This document shows positions 33,701 through 43,392 of a stretch of 64,000 nt of DNA, in pieces (position 1 is the first letter of the stretch; each line of letters starts with the position of its first letter). The position numbers were made by a program, and so were the translations under genes. The stretch spans positions 372,001 to 436,000 of the forward strand of contig CP002190.1 of the NCBI GenBank assembly GCA_000525675.1, given 5' to 3'. The notes beneath the pieces are model-generated. The model saw only the letters and a list, made by a program, of their open reading frames with translations, made no database searches and had not been told where the DNA came from. Source of the stretch: Bdellovibrio bacteriovorus W (GTDB lineage: Bacteria; Bdellovibrionota; Bdellovibrionia; Bdellovibrionales; Bdellovibrionaceae).

Positions 33701-33776
33701 AGCTTTCTAAATAGACAAAGTATCATTTTTAATTTGTATTCACTTGCGACCTTTTGGCGGGTTTAAAGGTGACTTA

Positions 33777-33804
33777 TTGCGCTTACGTTTGATATGAGTA
33801 CAAT
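33777..33804 (+). promoter_or_regulatory. Sigma-70-type promoter of gltA
   Basis: TTGCGC (33777-33782), 16 bases, then TACAAT (33799-33804), followed by about 23 bases to a GTG start. Confidence 0.55.
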
Positions 33805-33833
33805 GTTTATCGAACGTTACGAAAGGACTGACC

Positions 33834-34973
33834 GTGGCAATTAATATTTATGAAGGTGCTGTAGATAAGGGTTTAGAAGGCGTTGTTGCTTGTACAACAA
33901 AGGTGTCTTTTATCGTTGGTGATTCTTTGAATTATCGTGGTTACACAATCGAAGATTTAGCTGCTAACTCTACTTTTGAAGAAGTGACTTTCCTACTTTG
34001 GAATGATCGTCTTCCAACTGCAGCTGAGTTAAAAAAGTTCTCTGCTGAACTTCACTCTGAAATGACTTTAAGCCCCGAGTTAATCAACGTGCTTAAAGGT
34101 ATCCCTACAAATGTACATCCAATGGGCTGGTTAAGAACTGCTGTTTCATTGATGGCTCACTGGGATAAAGATGCTGGTGACAACGAAGCAGATGCGAACC
34201 TTCGTAAATCTGTACGTTTGACAGCAAAGATGACTTCTCTTCTTTGCGCATTTGAAGCAATCCGCAACGGTAAAGATGTTGTAGCTCCAAACACTGATAA
34301 ATCTATGGCTTGGAATATGATGTACATGCTGACTGGCGGTAAAGAGCCTAATGCTGAACACGTAAAAGTTATGGATACTTGCCTTATCCTTCACGCGGAC
34401 CATGAGTTGAATTGCTCTGCGTTTGCAACACGCGTAACGGCTTCTTCTCTTTCTGATTTACACTCTGCGATCGTATCAGCAATCGGCGCTCTTAAGGGGC
34501 CTTTGCATGGTGGCGCGAATGAGCAAGTTATCTTGATGCTAAAACAAATCGGCACAATGGATAAAGCTCAACAGTTTGTTAAAGATGCTCTTGCAGCAAA
34601 AGAAAAAGTTATGGGTATCGGTCACCGTGTTTACAAAAATGGCGATCCTCGTGCAAAGATCCTTCGTCAAATGTCAGAGAAGTTGACTAAAGACGCTGGT
34701 ATCCATGAGATGTACGAAATGTCGACATTGATTGACGATACAATGTTCAGAGAAAAAGGCTTAATGCCGAACGTAGATTTCTATTCAGCGACCGTGTATT
34801 ACTCAATGGGTATCCCAACTGATCTGTTTACACCGATCTTCGCAGCATCCCGTATTTCTGGCTGGTGTGCTCACGCATTTGAGCAGTATGCGAACAACCG
34901 TATTTACCGTCCAAGAGGAAACTGGGCAGGTAAAGAAGGCCTTAAATGGGTTCCAGCTGAGCAAAGAGCTTAG
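33834..34973 (+). CDS. gltA: Citrate synthase
   Basis: Condenses acetyl-CoA and oxaloacetate, the entry step of the TCA cycle. The 379 residues are the short (type I-like, Gram-positive/archaeal/2-methylcitrate-related) form rather than the longer E. coli enzyme. Active-site regions are GPLHGGANEQV, MGIGHRVYKNGDPRA and VDFYSATVYYSMGIP, with catalytic His and Asp in place. Its length overlaps that of 2-methylcitrate synthase, but standing alone with no prp genes it is best called citrate synthase. It starts with GTG, has its own promoter and is closed by a strong terminator. Confidence 0.93.
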   Translation: MAINIYEGAVDKGLEGVVACTTKVSFIVGDSLNYRGYTIEDLAANSTFEEVTFLLWNDRLPTAAELKKFSAELHSEMTLSPELINVLKGIPTNVHPMGWLRTAVSLMAHWDKDAGDNEADANLRKSVRLTAKMTSLLCAFEAIRNGKDVVAPNTDKSMAWNMMYMLTGGKEPNAEHVKVMDTCLILHADHELNCSAFATRVTASSLSDLHSAIVSAIGALKGPLHGGANEQVILMLKQIGTMDKAQQFVKDALAAKEKVMGIGHRVYKNGDPRAKILRQMSEKLTKDAGIHEMYEMSTLIDDTMFREKGLMPNVDFYSATVYYSMGIPTDLFTPIFAASRISGWCAHAFEQYANNRIYRPRGNWAGKEGLKWVPAEQRA

Positions 34974-34980
34974 TTTTAAA

Positions 34981-35007
34981 AAGGAGGCGCAAGCCTCCTT
35001 TTTTTAT
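34981..35007 (+). terminator. Terminator of gltA
   Basis: AAGGAGGC-GCAA-GCCTCCTT perfect stem followed by a T-run. Confidence 0.95.
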
Positions 35008-35168
35008 TTCTCGAACAAGCAATTAACAGTTTCTATTTTAAATCCATGTCACCTGTCGCTGAGTTCATTTTCTTTCAGTCATAAACTGGTCTTTTTCTAG
35101 GCTTTGTCTCGCAAATTTTCTGTGTCCATCCCAAAATTTTTAATGAGTTCTTAGGGAGGGAGAAGAAG

Positions 35169-36713
35169 ATGAATTTGAAGTGGATCGTTCCTTTATCATT
35201 AGTCATTTTTTTTCAATCAAACTCATGGGCGCAGCAGTCAAGTTATGGCGCCTATCTCGCGGTTGTGCAGGAGTTGAGCTTAAGCGACATTCGAACGACG
35301 ATTCTGAATGCGGGAACTCATGGGCTAAATCCCAAAATTTATTGGACTGACGGCATGGAAAAGTTATTCCGTGCAGGTGGAGTTGCGCATAATGAGCTTC
35401 GGCCAGAGGCTGATCGCGCCTATTTATTACTGCTTCAACATGCTTCCATTGGCATCGTGGATCCCGAGTCTATGGGCGTTGACGTGAAGATCAAGCGCAA
35501 AAGTTTTATCTCGGCTCAAAATCTTCAGACCTTGCGATTGATTAGCGCCAACCGTGCTATGCCCTTATTAGGCAATGTGGTGCCGCAAAACTCTCAGTAC
35601 AATTCCTTAAAAGAGGCTCTGCGCCGATTTACAATTTACTGCCAAAGTCCTTGGGAAAAAATACCTTCGATTTCAAAAGCTATTAAAAAGGGTGACTCTC
35701 ACAATGCAATGCCCGCGATTAAGAAAAGATTGAAGCAATTGGGTTATCGGATATCGAGCGTCGATAATACGTATGATACAGAGGCAGAAAGTGCCGTGAA
35801 TGATATTCAGTGGACTTTGGCGATGAAGCCGGATGGAACGATTTCTCCAGGGGGAAAAACCCTGCGATACTTAGAAAAAAGTTGCGAAAGCCGTATTCAG
35901 CAAATTCGTTTAGATATGGAGAAAGTTCGTTGGTTCCCACAAAAATTTGAAGACCGACATATCTTTGTGAATCTAGCTTCGGCACATTTTAGCCTGACAG
36001 ATAAGACAGGGCATATGACTTTTAAAACTATAGTGGGAAGGGATGCGCGTAAAACACCGACCATGAGTGATCGCATCACCTATATAGTCTTGAATCCTTA
36101 CTGGGTGGTGCCACCGACGATCTTCCGTGAAGATAAAATGGAAGAGATTCGCTCGTTAGATCCCAGTCAGGTAAACGCCTATTTTGAAAGTCGCAACTAT
36201 GAAGTGTGGAATCGTGCCTTCACAAAGAAAATCGATCCATCAACGATTGATTGGTGGAAAGATAATCCTAATTTAGATATGGAAATTTATATCCGACAGA
36301 AACCTTCCACAGCAAATGCGCTGGGGGTTCTGAAGTTCATGATGACGAACTCCTTTGCAATTTATCTGCACGATACAAATCAGCCAGAACTTTTTAGTTC
36401 TGCGCGCAGGCAGATCAGCTCAGGATGCGTGCGCCTAGAGCGCCCCTTTGATCTTGCAGAATATCTTTTACGAGGAACAAAGTGGACTCGTGCTGAGATT
36501 GAAAACCACGTTGCCAAGCCAGGAGAGGTTATGAGTAGGGACACGCGGGTGAATTTAGCGCAGGCGATGCCAGTGTATATGGCGGCGCTAACATCTCAAC
36601 TATCTTCAGACGGGGTGACTCGATTCACAGAGGACATTTACAAACAAAATGCCAGATTGATTGAGAAGGGCGCGTTGATGTCAGAACTTGCCAATGAACT
36701 GGGAGATGAATAG
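35169..36713 (+). CDS. YcbB-like L,D-transpeptidase
   Basis: Cross-links peptidoglycan (3-3 links) or attaches proteins to it. A signal peptide (about 22 residues, ending SWA) precedes a peptidoglycan-binding_1-like domain (AIKKRLKQLGYRISSVDNTYDTEAESAVNDIQW, about residues 175-235). The YkuD catalytic domain has the His region AIYLHDTNQPELF and Cys in SSGCVRLERPFDLAEYLL. A capping insertion between these two suggests the large YcbB subtype. In bdellovibrios such enzymes are candidates for remodelling predator or prey wall; the sequence does not say which. Confidence 0.92.
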   Translation: MNLKWIVPLSLVIFFQSNSWAQQSSYGAYLAVVQELSLSDIRTTILNAGTHGLNPKIYWTDGMEKLFRAGGVAHNELRPEADRAYLLLLQHASIGIVDPESMGVDVKIKRKSFISAQNLQTLRLISANRAMPLLGNVVPQNSQYNSLKEALRRFTIYCQSPWEKIPSISKAIKKGDSHNAMPAIKKRLKQLGYRISSVDNTYDTEAESAVNDIQWTLAMKPDGTISPGGKTLRYLEKSCESRIQQIRLDMEKVRWFPQKFEDRHIFVNLASAHFSLTDKTGHMTFKTIVGRDARKTPTMSDRITYIVLNPYWVVPPTIFREDKMEEIRSLDPSQVNAYFESRNYEVWNRAFTKKIDPSTIDWWKDNPNLDMEIYIRQKPSTANALGVLKFMMTNSFAIYLHDTNQPELFSSARRQISSGCVRLERPFDLAEYLLRGTKWTRAEIENHVAKPGEVMSRDTRVNLAQAMPVYMAALTSQLSSDGVTRFTEDIYKQNARLIEKGALMSELANELGDE

Positions 36714-36748
36714 ATTAGAGCCATCATCTCTTTATTAGGAGTATAAGT

Positions 36749-37147
36749 ATGGCTTCGATTTTTACAAAAATTATTCAAGGGGAACTTCCATCATATAAAT
36801 TGTATGAGGACGATCAAATCATTTCTTTCTTAGCTTTAGACCAAGTGAACTTAGGACATGCCTTGGTTGTTTGTAAGGAAGAGGTGAATCATTGGACGGA
36901 AGTTCCAGCCGATACTTATGCACATCTACATAAGATTTCTCAAAAAATTGGCAAAGCAATTTTGAAAGCCTCAGGCAGTCCTCGTGTTGGACAAATCGTA
37001 GCAGGTTTCGAGGTCCCTCACTATCATCTTCATCTTATTCCAGCTTGGTCGATTCCTGATCTTGATTTTAAAAGAGCTCAACGTCGTTCAGATCAGGAAA
37101 TGAAGGACGTGCAGGCTAAGATTATCGAAGCCCTTAGGGAGCTCTAA
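36749..37147 (+). CDS. HIT-family nucleotide-binding protein
   Basis: Histidine-triad hydrolase or transferase acting on nucleoside phosphoramidates or dinucleotide polyphosphates. The triad is HYHLHLIP near residue 91; the N-terminal SIFTKIIQGELPSYKLYEDD and NLGHALVVCKEEV are typical. The 132 residues are the usual length. It is followed by a terminator. Confidence 0.93.
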   Translation: MASIFTKIIQGELPSYKLYEDDQIISFLALDQVNLGHALVVCKEEVNHWTEVPADTYAHLHKISQKIGKAILKASGSPRVGQIVAGFEVPHYHLHLIPAWSIPDLDFKRAQRRSDQEMKDVQAKIIEALREL

Positions 37148-37157
37148 AAATTAGATC

Positions 37158-37196
37158 GGGCTATGATTGCAACAAAGACCGTAGCCCTTATTTTCA
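37158..37196 (+). terminator. Terminator after the HIT gene
   Basis: GGGCTATG and CGTAGCCC (one G-T pair) enclose a 14-base loop, then TTATTTTC. Confidence 0.6.
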
Positions 37197-37304
37197 TTTG
37201 AGTTTCATCTAGCAGTCAGCACGTTATCACTTGAAAATCACTTTTTGACCTTTTCCTAGCGTGGGCCTAAAAGCCAGACCTCAAGGCACTTATATGGGGT
37301 TCAG

Positions 37305-38663
37305 ATGGCTTTAGCGCTGGCAAAAAAATCGTTTTTTCTAAGTCTTTTTACAATTTTAGCAATTCAAGCTGAGATCGCATATGCGCAAGCTGAAGCCGCT
37401 TCTTCCGTTCTCTCAGACAGTGAGACAACAACTGATAGCAGCTCTGCCTCTGAAGCAGTTCCTGCACAAATTTCTGTTGCATCGGCTTCTACAAAGACAA
37501 AATCTTTTCCAGATTTCTCTTACACTTCTTATGGATATATGACTTTCACGCAGAAAGAGACTTTCCGTTCTGTTGCTAACTTAGATCCTTACGTTAAAAG
37601 AACTTTGGATTTGAATGAGTTCGCCTTCGAGGGAACTTACAAATTGAACGATCACGCAAAGATCGAGTTTGAAGTGGAGTTTGAGCACGGCGGTGTTGGC
37701 TCGACCATGGAGTATGATCCCTTTGAAGAGTTTGGAGAGTTCGAGCAAGAGATTGAAAAGGGCGGTGAAGTCGTTCTTAAAGAAATCTACTATGTGAAAG
37801 ACTTTGCCAACACGAATAGCCAACTTAAAGTCGGTAAGTTTCCTATGTTCATCTCATTGGGATCAATTCTGACGAAGCCACATCGTTATCCAAGTATTAT
37901 CGCTTCGGATGTTGAAGCGCGTATGATTCCTTATTCTTGGAATGAGATGGGTCTTCAAGTTCAGCAAAAAATGTTTGGATTCCTGACGGCGCGAGCAGCT
38001 CTGGTTTCGGGTTTGAATTCAGAGTTTTTTAGAACATATAACTGGGTCGGCGGTGGTTACCAACGCCACTTTGAGTATAACAATGCAGATAACCTTGCGA
38101 CTCTATTGAATATTGAATTTGGAGATCTAAAAAAGGCCAAAGGTTTCGCACTTTCTTATTATAGCGGTAACACCACGGATAATAGACACAAACTTGGCAA
38201 AGTCAGTGTTGAAGCAGAAGTAAAGATTCTTTCTGCAATGACCAATTATAAATACAAAGGCTTTGGAATCGCCGCTCAAGTTTTACGTGGGGAACTGCAA
38301 AATTCAGATCTGGTGGTTTTGGGAAATGCCACACTGGGTGGGCTGGCAAAGCCAAAAGCCTTTGCACCACTGGGTCACAAGGCCGAGCTAGAGAGCTTAC
38401 AGCTATCTTACGACTTCACATCTGACTTCACAGTTTTTGTGAAGGGTGAGCACGTAAATACGTTTGCGGATGTTCAAGGAAGCGTGAATAAGAATCCTCG
38501 TTACGACGTCAGCACACGCAGTGCGGGTTTTATGTGGTTCTGGGATCAAGCTGCATTTATGAAAGCAGAATATTTAAGAGAGAGAACGGAGCTTCTGGGA
38601 TTGCCAGAGACTTACCAAGCGTCTCTTTCATTCGGATTTGATTTAGATAAATTTAAACAATAA
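37305..38663 (+). CDS. Outer membrane porin-like beta-barrel protein
   Basis: The 452 residues start with a signal peptide (ending IAYAQA), then a Ser/Thr/Ala-rich linker of about 45 residues, then alternating beta strands (DFSYTSYGYMTFTQ, EFAFEGTYKLNDHAKIEFEVEFEHGG, LKVGKFPMFISLGS), like phosphate-selective porin O/P or other 16-18-stranded porins. It is first of a three-gene unit with an imelysin and a di-haem oxidoreductase. This arrangement resembles metal-uptake loci in which the porin is the outer membrane gate. I saw no Fur-box-like sequence in the leader. Confidence 0.82.
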   Translation: MALALAKKSFFLSLFTILAIQAEIAYAQAEAASSVLSDSETTTDSSSASEAVPAQISVASASTKTKSFPDFSYTSYGYMTFTQKETFRSVANLDPYVKRTLDLNEFAFEGTYKLNDHAKIEFEVEFEHGGVGSTMEYDPFEEFGEFEQEIEKGGEVVLKEIYYVKDFANTNSQLKVGKFPMFISLGSILTKPHRYPSIIASDVEARMIPYSWNEMGLQVQQKMFGFLTARAALVSGLNSEFFRTYNWVGGGYQRHFEYNNADNLATLLNIEFGDLKKAKGFALSYYSGNTTDNRHKLGKVSVEAEVKILSAMTNYKYKGFGIAAQVLRGELQNSDLVVLGNATLGGLAKPKAFAPLGHKAELESLQLSYDFTSDFTVFVKGEHVNTFADVQGSVNKNPRYDVSTRSAGFMWFWDQAAFMKAEYLRERTELLGLPETYQASLSFGFDLDKFKQ

Positions 38664-38673
38664 AGGAGAAGCC

Positions 38674-39756
38674 ATGTCATTTTTTAAAACATTGCTTGTT
38701 TTAGCTCTGAGCTTTGGGATGTCAGCAAACGCTGCTTCTAACAAAGAAATTATCAATAACATTTCTCATAATGTTATTCTTGCAACTTACAACGATCTTG
38801 CGAAGACTTCAGCAGCCTTAAAAGTTGCTGTTGAAAAATTGAATGCCAATCCAACTCAAGAGAATCTTGAGGCTGCACAAAAGGCATGGCAAGAAACTCG
38901 TGTACCTTGGGAGAGTTCAGAGGCGTTTCTATTTGGTCCCGTAGATGCATTAGGTATCGATCCAATGTTGGATACATGGCCTTTGAATATTTTAGATCTT
39001 GATAACGTACTAAGATCTTCTCGTCCAATCACAGTAGATTTCATTCGTGCGCTTGGAACGAACCTTCAAGGTTTCCACACGATTGAGTACTTACTTTTTG
39101 GTGATGGGGTAACTCAAAACACAAAACCTGTTGCTAGCTTAACAGCCAAACAAAAAGAATATCTGCTTTCAACTTCTGCAGTTCTTGCAGAGCACACAGC
39201 AGAGTTAGCTCACGCTTGGTCACATAACTATGATCCAGAGAATCCAAAAGCTCCTGGATACGTACAAATCATCAGCAACCCATCTTTTAGCAATCCATTC
39301 TACACTTCTGAAAGAGCTGTGATGGAAGAATTTGTTCAAGGCATGATGGGAATCTTAGACGAAGTTGCCAATGGTAAAATGGCTGATCCTATGGGTGCTG
39401 ATATTCGCTCTGCGGATATGTCATTGGTTGAGTCTCCGTTTTCTTGGAATTCATTGAGTGATTTCCAAAACAACATTCGTTCAGTACAGAGTATCTATAC
39501 TGGTAAATACAAAAACCATGTAGGCCCAGGTATTAAAGACCTAGTTGTGCGTGTAAACCCTTCTCTTGCAACTCGTGTTGAGGCTGAAATTGCAAAGAGC
39601 ATTCAATTAATCGGTGATATTCGCCCAGCAGTGGGTGATTTCGGAGCTGCGATTAAAGATCCTGCAGGGCGCGCAAAAACTCAAAAAGCAATTGATGCTT
39701 TAAATGCACTTCATGCTTTGATGGAAGATGAAGTATTGCCAACTTTGGATATGTAG
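38674..39756 (+). CDS. Imelysin-family periplasmic protein (iron-regulated IrpA type)
   Basis: The signal peptide MSFFKTLLVLALSFGMSANA is followed by two helical-bundle halves of the imelysin fold. The GxHxxE motif is GFHTIEYLLFG (about residue 130), and the second typical block is WSHNYDPENPKAPGYV and AVMEEFVQGMMGILDEVANGKM. The family is linked to bacterial iron uptake or haem handling rather than proteolysis. It lies ten bases after the porin-like gene and twelve before the di-haem gene, so all three should be one operon. Confidence 0.92.
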   Translation: MSFFKTLLVLALSFGMSANAASNKEIINNISHNVILATYNDLAKTSAALKVAVEKLNANPTQENLEAAQKAWQETRVPWESSEAFLFGPVDALGIDPMLDTWPLNILDLDNVLRSSRPITVDFIRALGTNLQGFHTIEYLLFGDGVTQNTKPVASLTAKQKEYLLSTSAVLAEHTAELAHAWSHNYDPENPKAPGYVQIISNPSFSNPFYTSERAVMEEFVQGMMGILDEVANGKMADPMGADIRSADMSLVESPFSWNSLSDFQNNIRSVQSIYTGKYKNHVGPGIKDLVVRVNPSLATRVEAEIAKSIQLIGDIRPAVGDFGAAIKDPAGRAKTQKAIDALNALHALMEDEVLPTLDM

Positions 39757-39768
39757 AACGGGGATTTC

Positions 39769-41286
39769 ATGAAAGGTCTAACTTCCTTAACAGCAGTTTT
39801 TGTATGTTTGTTTTTTGCATCTCTTGCAAAGGCAGAGTTAGACCTTGATTATACGAATGTTCTAAAATTGGGTGGCGATACAACCATTCATATTCAAGGT
39901 GAAAGCGTTAGAGCCTATCGCAATCCCGCGGCGAATCTGACCGAAGAGCAAGTGGCAGCTCATTTAGCAGGAGACGCGTTGTTTGAGAGAAACTTTTCAG
40001 ACAACCCAACTCGTCCTTTAAAAGGATTGGGCCCTGTCTATAATAATACGAGCTGCATTGCCTGCCACGCTAAAGATGGCCGTGGAGCTTTGCCGGTGGT
40101 GCCTGTAAATCAAGAGTGGGTACCCTTTAAGCAGAATGAATCTATTTTTCTAAGAATCAGTATTGAAAATTCGCATATTAAAAACACACCTAAGAGTGCC
40201 ATGAACTCTTGGGGAGCTCCGGTGCCAGTGCCTGGGTTTTCGGATCAGCTTTTCCATCTTGGATCTTATGGTGTTCGAGAGGACGCGCCTGGCGTTGGGC
40301 AAGCGCGTGTTTGGATGAAGTATGAACATTCTGAGTTTGTATATCCTGATGGTGAGGTTGTTTCTTTAAGAAAGCCTTTGTTTAAGATGACAGATGCCTA
40401 TGATGAAGTCGTTCTTCCAGATGGAAGTGTGCAAAGCCGTCTCTATGCAAAGGATGTAAAGATCAGCCCGCGCATGTCGCAGCCCATGTTCGGCTTAGGG
40501 CTTTTAGAGGCGATCAAAGAGTCTGATATTCTCAGCCTTGCGTCTCGCGATCTTCGTCATGAGGGTATTGCTGGAAAAGTAAATTGGGTGTTTGATATCG
40601 AAAAGTTTCTAAGTGGAAATATCTATCCCGTCAGTATGGGAAGATTTGGACTTAAAAATAATACTCCCACAGTACTTCATCAATCTTTAGGTGCCTTACG
40701 CGGTGACATTGGTGTCACGAATTATGCATTTCCTGAGGAGAGCATTTTCGGCACGCCTTTATATGAAAACTACGTGCAAAGTTCTGCACACAGAGCTGAT
40801 GGACTTGAAACAACGAACGAGATTTCAGACGCTCTAGTTTTTTATTCTCAGACCTTGGCTGTTCCTAGCCGTCGTAATATCGAAGATCCAGAAGTGATCC
40901 GTGGTGGTCGTATTTTCAATCAAGTTGGCTGTGCCTCTTGCCATCATCCTCGCTACGTAACGGGATCTCATCCTATTCAAGCATTTAGCCAACAAACGAT
41001 TTACCCATTCACAGATATGCTTTTGCATGACATGGGAGAAGAACTTGCGGATGATCGCCAAGACTTCGACGCCAGTGGAAGAGATTGGAAGACCCGCCCT
41101 CTATGGGGGATCGGTCAAACTCAGACCGTAAATCCTCGCGCAGGTTTTCTGCATGATGGAAGGGCTCGCACTATTGAAGAGGCGATTGTATGGCATGGTG
41201 GCGAAGGTTCCCATTCAAGGAAGCGATTCTCTCAGCTTAAGAAAGAAGAGCGCGCAGCACTGATTCGCTTCGTGAGATCTCTTTAA
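39769..41286 (+). CDS. Di-haem oxidoreductase (DUF1111 type, peroxidase-like cytochrome)
   Basis: A secreted c-type cytochrome. The signal peptide (ending SLAKA) is followed by two CxxCH sites (SCIACHAKDGRGA near residue 95 and CASCHHPRYVTG near 386). The family stretches NTPTVLHQ, GSVQSRLYAKDVKISPRM and RPLWGIGQTQTVNPRAGFLHDGRARTIEEAI follow, then a final FVRSL. The family is often paired with imelysin in iron-acquisition operons, where it may change the metal's redox state (family association, function not proven). Confidence 0.93.
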   Translation: MKGLTSLTAVFVCLFFASLAKAELDLDYTNVLKLGGDTTIHIQGESVRAYRNPAANLTEEQVAAHLAGDALFERNFSDNPTRPLKGLGPVYNNTSCIACHAKDGRGALPVVPVNQEWVPFKQNESIFLRISIENSHIKNTPKSAMNSWGAPVPVPGFSDQLFHLGSYGVREDAPGVGQARVWMKYEHSEFVYPDGEVVSLRKPLFKMTDAYDEVVLPDGSVQSRLYAKDVKISPRMSQPMFGLGLLEAIKESDILSLASRDLRHEGIAGKVNWVFDIEKFLSGNIYPVSMGRFGLKNNTPTVLHQSLGALRGDIGVTNYAFPEESIFGTPLYENYVQSSAHRADGLETTNEISDALVFYSQTLAVPSRRNIEDPEVIRGGRIFNQVGCASCHHPRYVTGSHPIQAFSQQTIYPFTDMLLHDMGEELADDRQDFDASGRDWKTRPLWGIGQTQTVNPRAGFLHDGRARTIEEAIVWHGGEGSHSRKRFSQLKKEERAALIRFVRSL

Positions 41287-41423
41287 GAAAATAAATTTTT
41301 CTCATTTTAAAACATCCAAGAAGAAAAGGTCTGGATTCCTATTCAAGGGACTCAGCATCAGTTATTATTTTTGAGGGTTTTATAAATTTATACCCACGAC
41401 TAATTCCTAATAAATGAGGCTTC

Positions 41424-41888
41424 TTGAATACTCACTATCTGTATCCTGGACAATTGATTGTCTTCAAGGAAGAGACTTTGATCACGACTCTTTTGGGTTC
41501 TTGTGTGGCTGTGGCTCTTTATGATCGCCAAAAGAAAATCGGTGGTTTGAATCACTATCTGATTGATCGTCTGCCGGATGTGAATCATGCGACTCCTCGC
41601 TATGGTTGCTTTGCGATCCCTGAGCTTGTGCGACAGCTTGAAGAGCTTGGTAGTCAGAGAAAGGATCTGATTGCTAGAGTCTATGGCGGTGCCAACGTTG
41701 CCGAGATTGCGATCGGGGGAGAGAGTGTGGGCGAGCGGAATATTCAATACGCCCTAGATTTTCTGAGAGAAAATGGCATTCCCATTCAAGAAAAGGATCT
41801 AGGGGGTAACTCCGCAAGGACCATAAAGTTCAATACAGCAACCGGAGAAGTGCGAATCACACGCCCAGATGACGAGATGCAGTCCTAG
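41424..41888 (+). CDS. cheD: Chemoreceptor glutamine deamidase CheD
   Basis: Deamidates glutamines in methyl-accepting chemotaxis proteins. The 154 residues carry the active-site motif TTLLGSCVAVALYDRQKKIGGLNHYLI (Cys and His), and later RVYGGANV and GGNSARTIKFNTATGEVRI. The start is TTG at 41424 with GAGG four bases upstream; no better start codon exists. No other che genes lie alongside, so it acts in trans. Confidence 0.95.
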   Translation: MNTHYLYPGQLIVFKEETLITTLLGSCVAVALYDRQKKIGGLNHYLIDRLPDVNHATPRYGCFAIPELVRQLEELGSQRKDLIARVYGGANVAEIAIGGESVGERNIQYALDFLRENGIPIQEKDLGGNSARTIKFNTATGEVRITRPDDEMQS

Positions 41889-42015
41889 TTTAAAACCATA
41901 TATTCCATCAAGATTGCGTTCTTAGCTCTTATCGCATAGGTAAAATATCTAATCGCTTTGGGAAATTCCCAAGAGTGCGATATGCTTTCGTGGGCGCTGA
42001 AAAAGAGAGGTTGCT

Positions 42016-43392
42016 ATGGAGATTTTAAATTACGTTGCTGGTGAGTTTGTTTCTTCTCAAAGTCAGGAAAGCTTTGAAAAGATTTCTCCATTTACAGGTG
42101 AAGTTCTAGCAAAAGTGACTTGTTCTTCGGCGATGGATTTTATTTTCTCTCTTCAGCATTCAAAAAAAGCAGCGGCGGCATTTAAAGATTCTAGCCTTGA
42201 AGAGCGTGCCGCTCTTTTAGAAAAAATTGCGCAAGCAATCTCAGAATCCGAAACAGAGATTGCCTATCAAGAGGCTCTGCATCAGGGATTGTCTGCGTCC
42301 TTCGTTTTAAAAAATGGAGTTAGACCCGCGATTGCGCATTTTACAGCCAATGCTCAAAGCTTACGCGCAGAACAGAGTCCCGAACTCTATTCTGCGGTGG
42401 GTGTTGTCGGGATTGTGGCTTCATGGTGTCTTTCTTTGAAACTCATTTCAGAAAGACTGGCTCCGGCACTAGCTGCGGGTAATGCCGTTATCATAAAAGT
42501 CTCCGAACAATCGCCAGTCACTGGAAAAATTTTAGCAGAGGCTCTGTCTAAAGCTGGTGTTCCAGTGGGGCTCGTGACAATTCTTCAGGGGAAGAAAGAC
42601 TTGGCAGAATTGCTGGCTGGCCATCCGGGAATTGCTGCCATTGCAGCGGTGGGAAGCCAGGCGATGTTAGAGAGCCTCGCTAAGTCAGCCTTAGGAACCT
42701 TAAAGAAAGTTCAACTATCGGGCGCTAATAAAGGGGCTTCAATTGTCTTGAATGGTTTTGCCTACCAAGATCGCATGGCAGATCTTTTTGAGAGCTTTCT
42801 GATGGGCCAAGGACAGATGTGTTGGAACTCAACTCGTTTATTTATTCTAGAGAGCTTTGCGAAAGAATTTATCTCTGACACTCAAGATTACTTCAATCAG
42901 TTAAAGCCTCTTCTAGACCCATCAGGGGCAGAGACTTGGTCTCCAGTTATTAATGCTGATGTTCAAGCGCGAACTGGAAAAAGCCTCGCTCTAGCGACTT
43001 CAGAAATGGGAAAGGTTCATAACTTTTCAGACAGGCTTCCGGTAAAAGGTTTTTATGTTCAGCCTCATTTTGTTTTAGATCTTCCAAATTGCAGCGCTCT
43101 TCAACAGGACGACCTACAATCTCCGGCTTTACTGATCACATCTGTAAAGTACCAACATGAATCCGTGAAGTGGGCCAACACAGGGTATCTTGCGCACTCT
43201 TCGGTGGTGTGGGGCCCGGAAGAGAAACTCGACAAGGTTGTGCGTGGTCTTGAGTTTGAAAGAGTCTGGAAGAATCGCTGGTTAAATGGTGATACAGCAA
43301 CAGTGCTTGGAATGAAGCAAAGTTTTTATGGCAATCCTGAATTGAGCTGGCAAGGGCGCTTTTATTCAAATGTAAAAACCTTGACGACATAG
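42016..43392 (+). CDS. Aldehyde dehydrogenase superfamily protein with missing catalytic residues
   Basis: The fold is recognisable over all 458 residues: ALAAGNAVIIKVSEQSPVTG (cofactor site), and the Cys loop in GQGQMCWNSTRLFI. The usual Asn of PWNxPL reads SWCLSL, the general-base Glu of LELGGK reads LSGANK, and EIFGPV is replaced by DDLQSPALLI. Only the nucleophilic Cys and the cofactor Lys seem kept. It may be a pseudoenzyme or have changed chemistry. Its 3' end and stop codon lie within a strong hairpin. There is no obvious operon partner. Confidence 0.85.
   Translation: MEILNYVAGEFVSSQSQESFEKISPFTGEVLAKVTCSSAMDFIFSLQHSKKAAAAFKDSSLEERAALLEKIAQAISESETEIAYQEALHQGLSASFVLKNGVRPAIAHFTANAQSLRAEQSPELYSAVGVVGIVASWCLSLKLISERLAPALAAGNAVIIKVSEQSPVTGKILAEALSKAGVPVGLVTILQGKKDLAELLAGHPGIAAIAAVGSQAMLESLAKSALGTLKKVQLSGANKGASIVLNGFAYQDRMADLFESFLMGQGQMCWNSTRLFILESFAKEFISDTQDYFNQLKPLLDPSGAETWSPVINADVQARTGKSLALATSEMGKVHNFSDRLPVKGFYVQPHFVLDLPNCSALQQDDLQSPALLITSVKYQHESVKWANTGYLAHSSVVWGPEEKLDKVVRGLEFERVWKNRWLNGDTATVLGMKQSFYGNPELSWQGRFYSNVKTLTT

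Noticed and set aside
37197-37304. Fur box ahead of the porin-imelysin operon
   Set aside because: The leader contains no recognisable 19-bp GATAATGATAATCATTATC-like palindrome.
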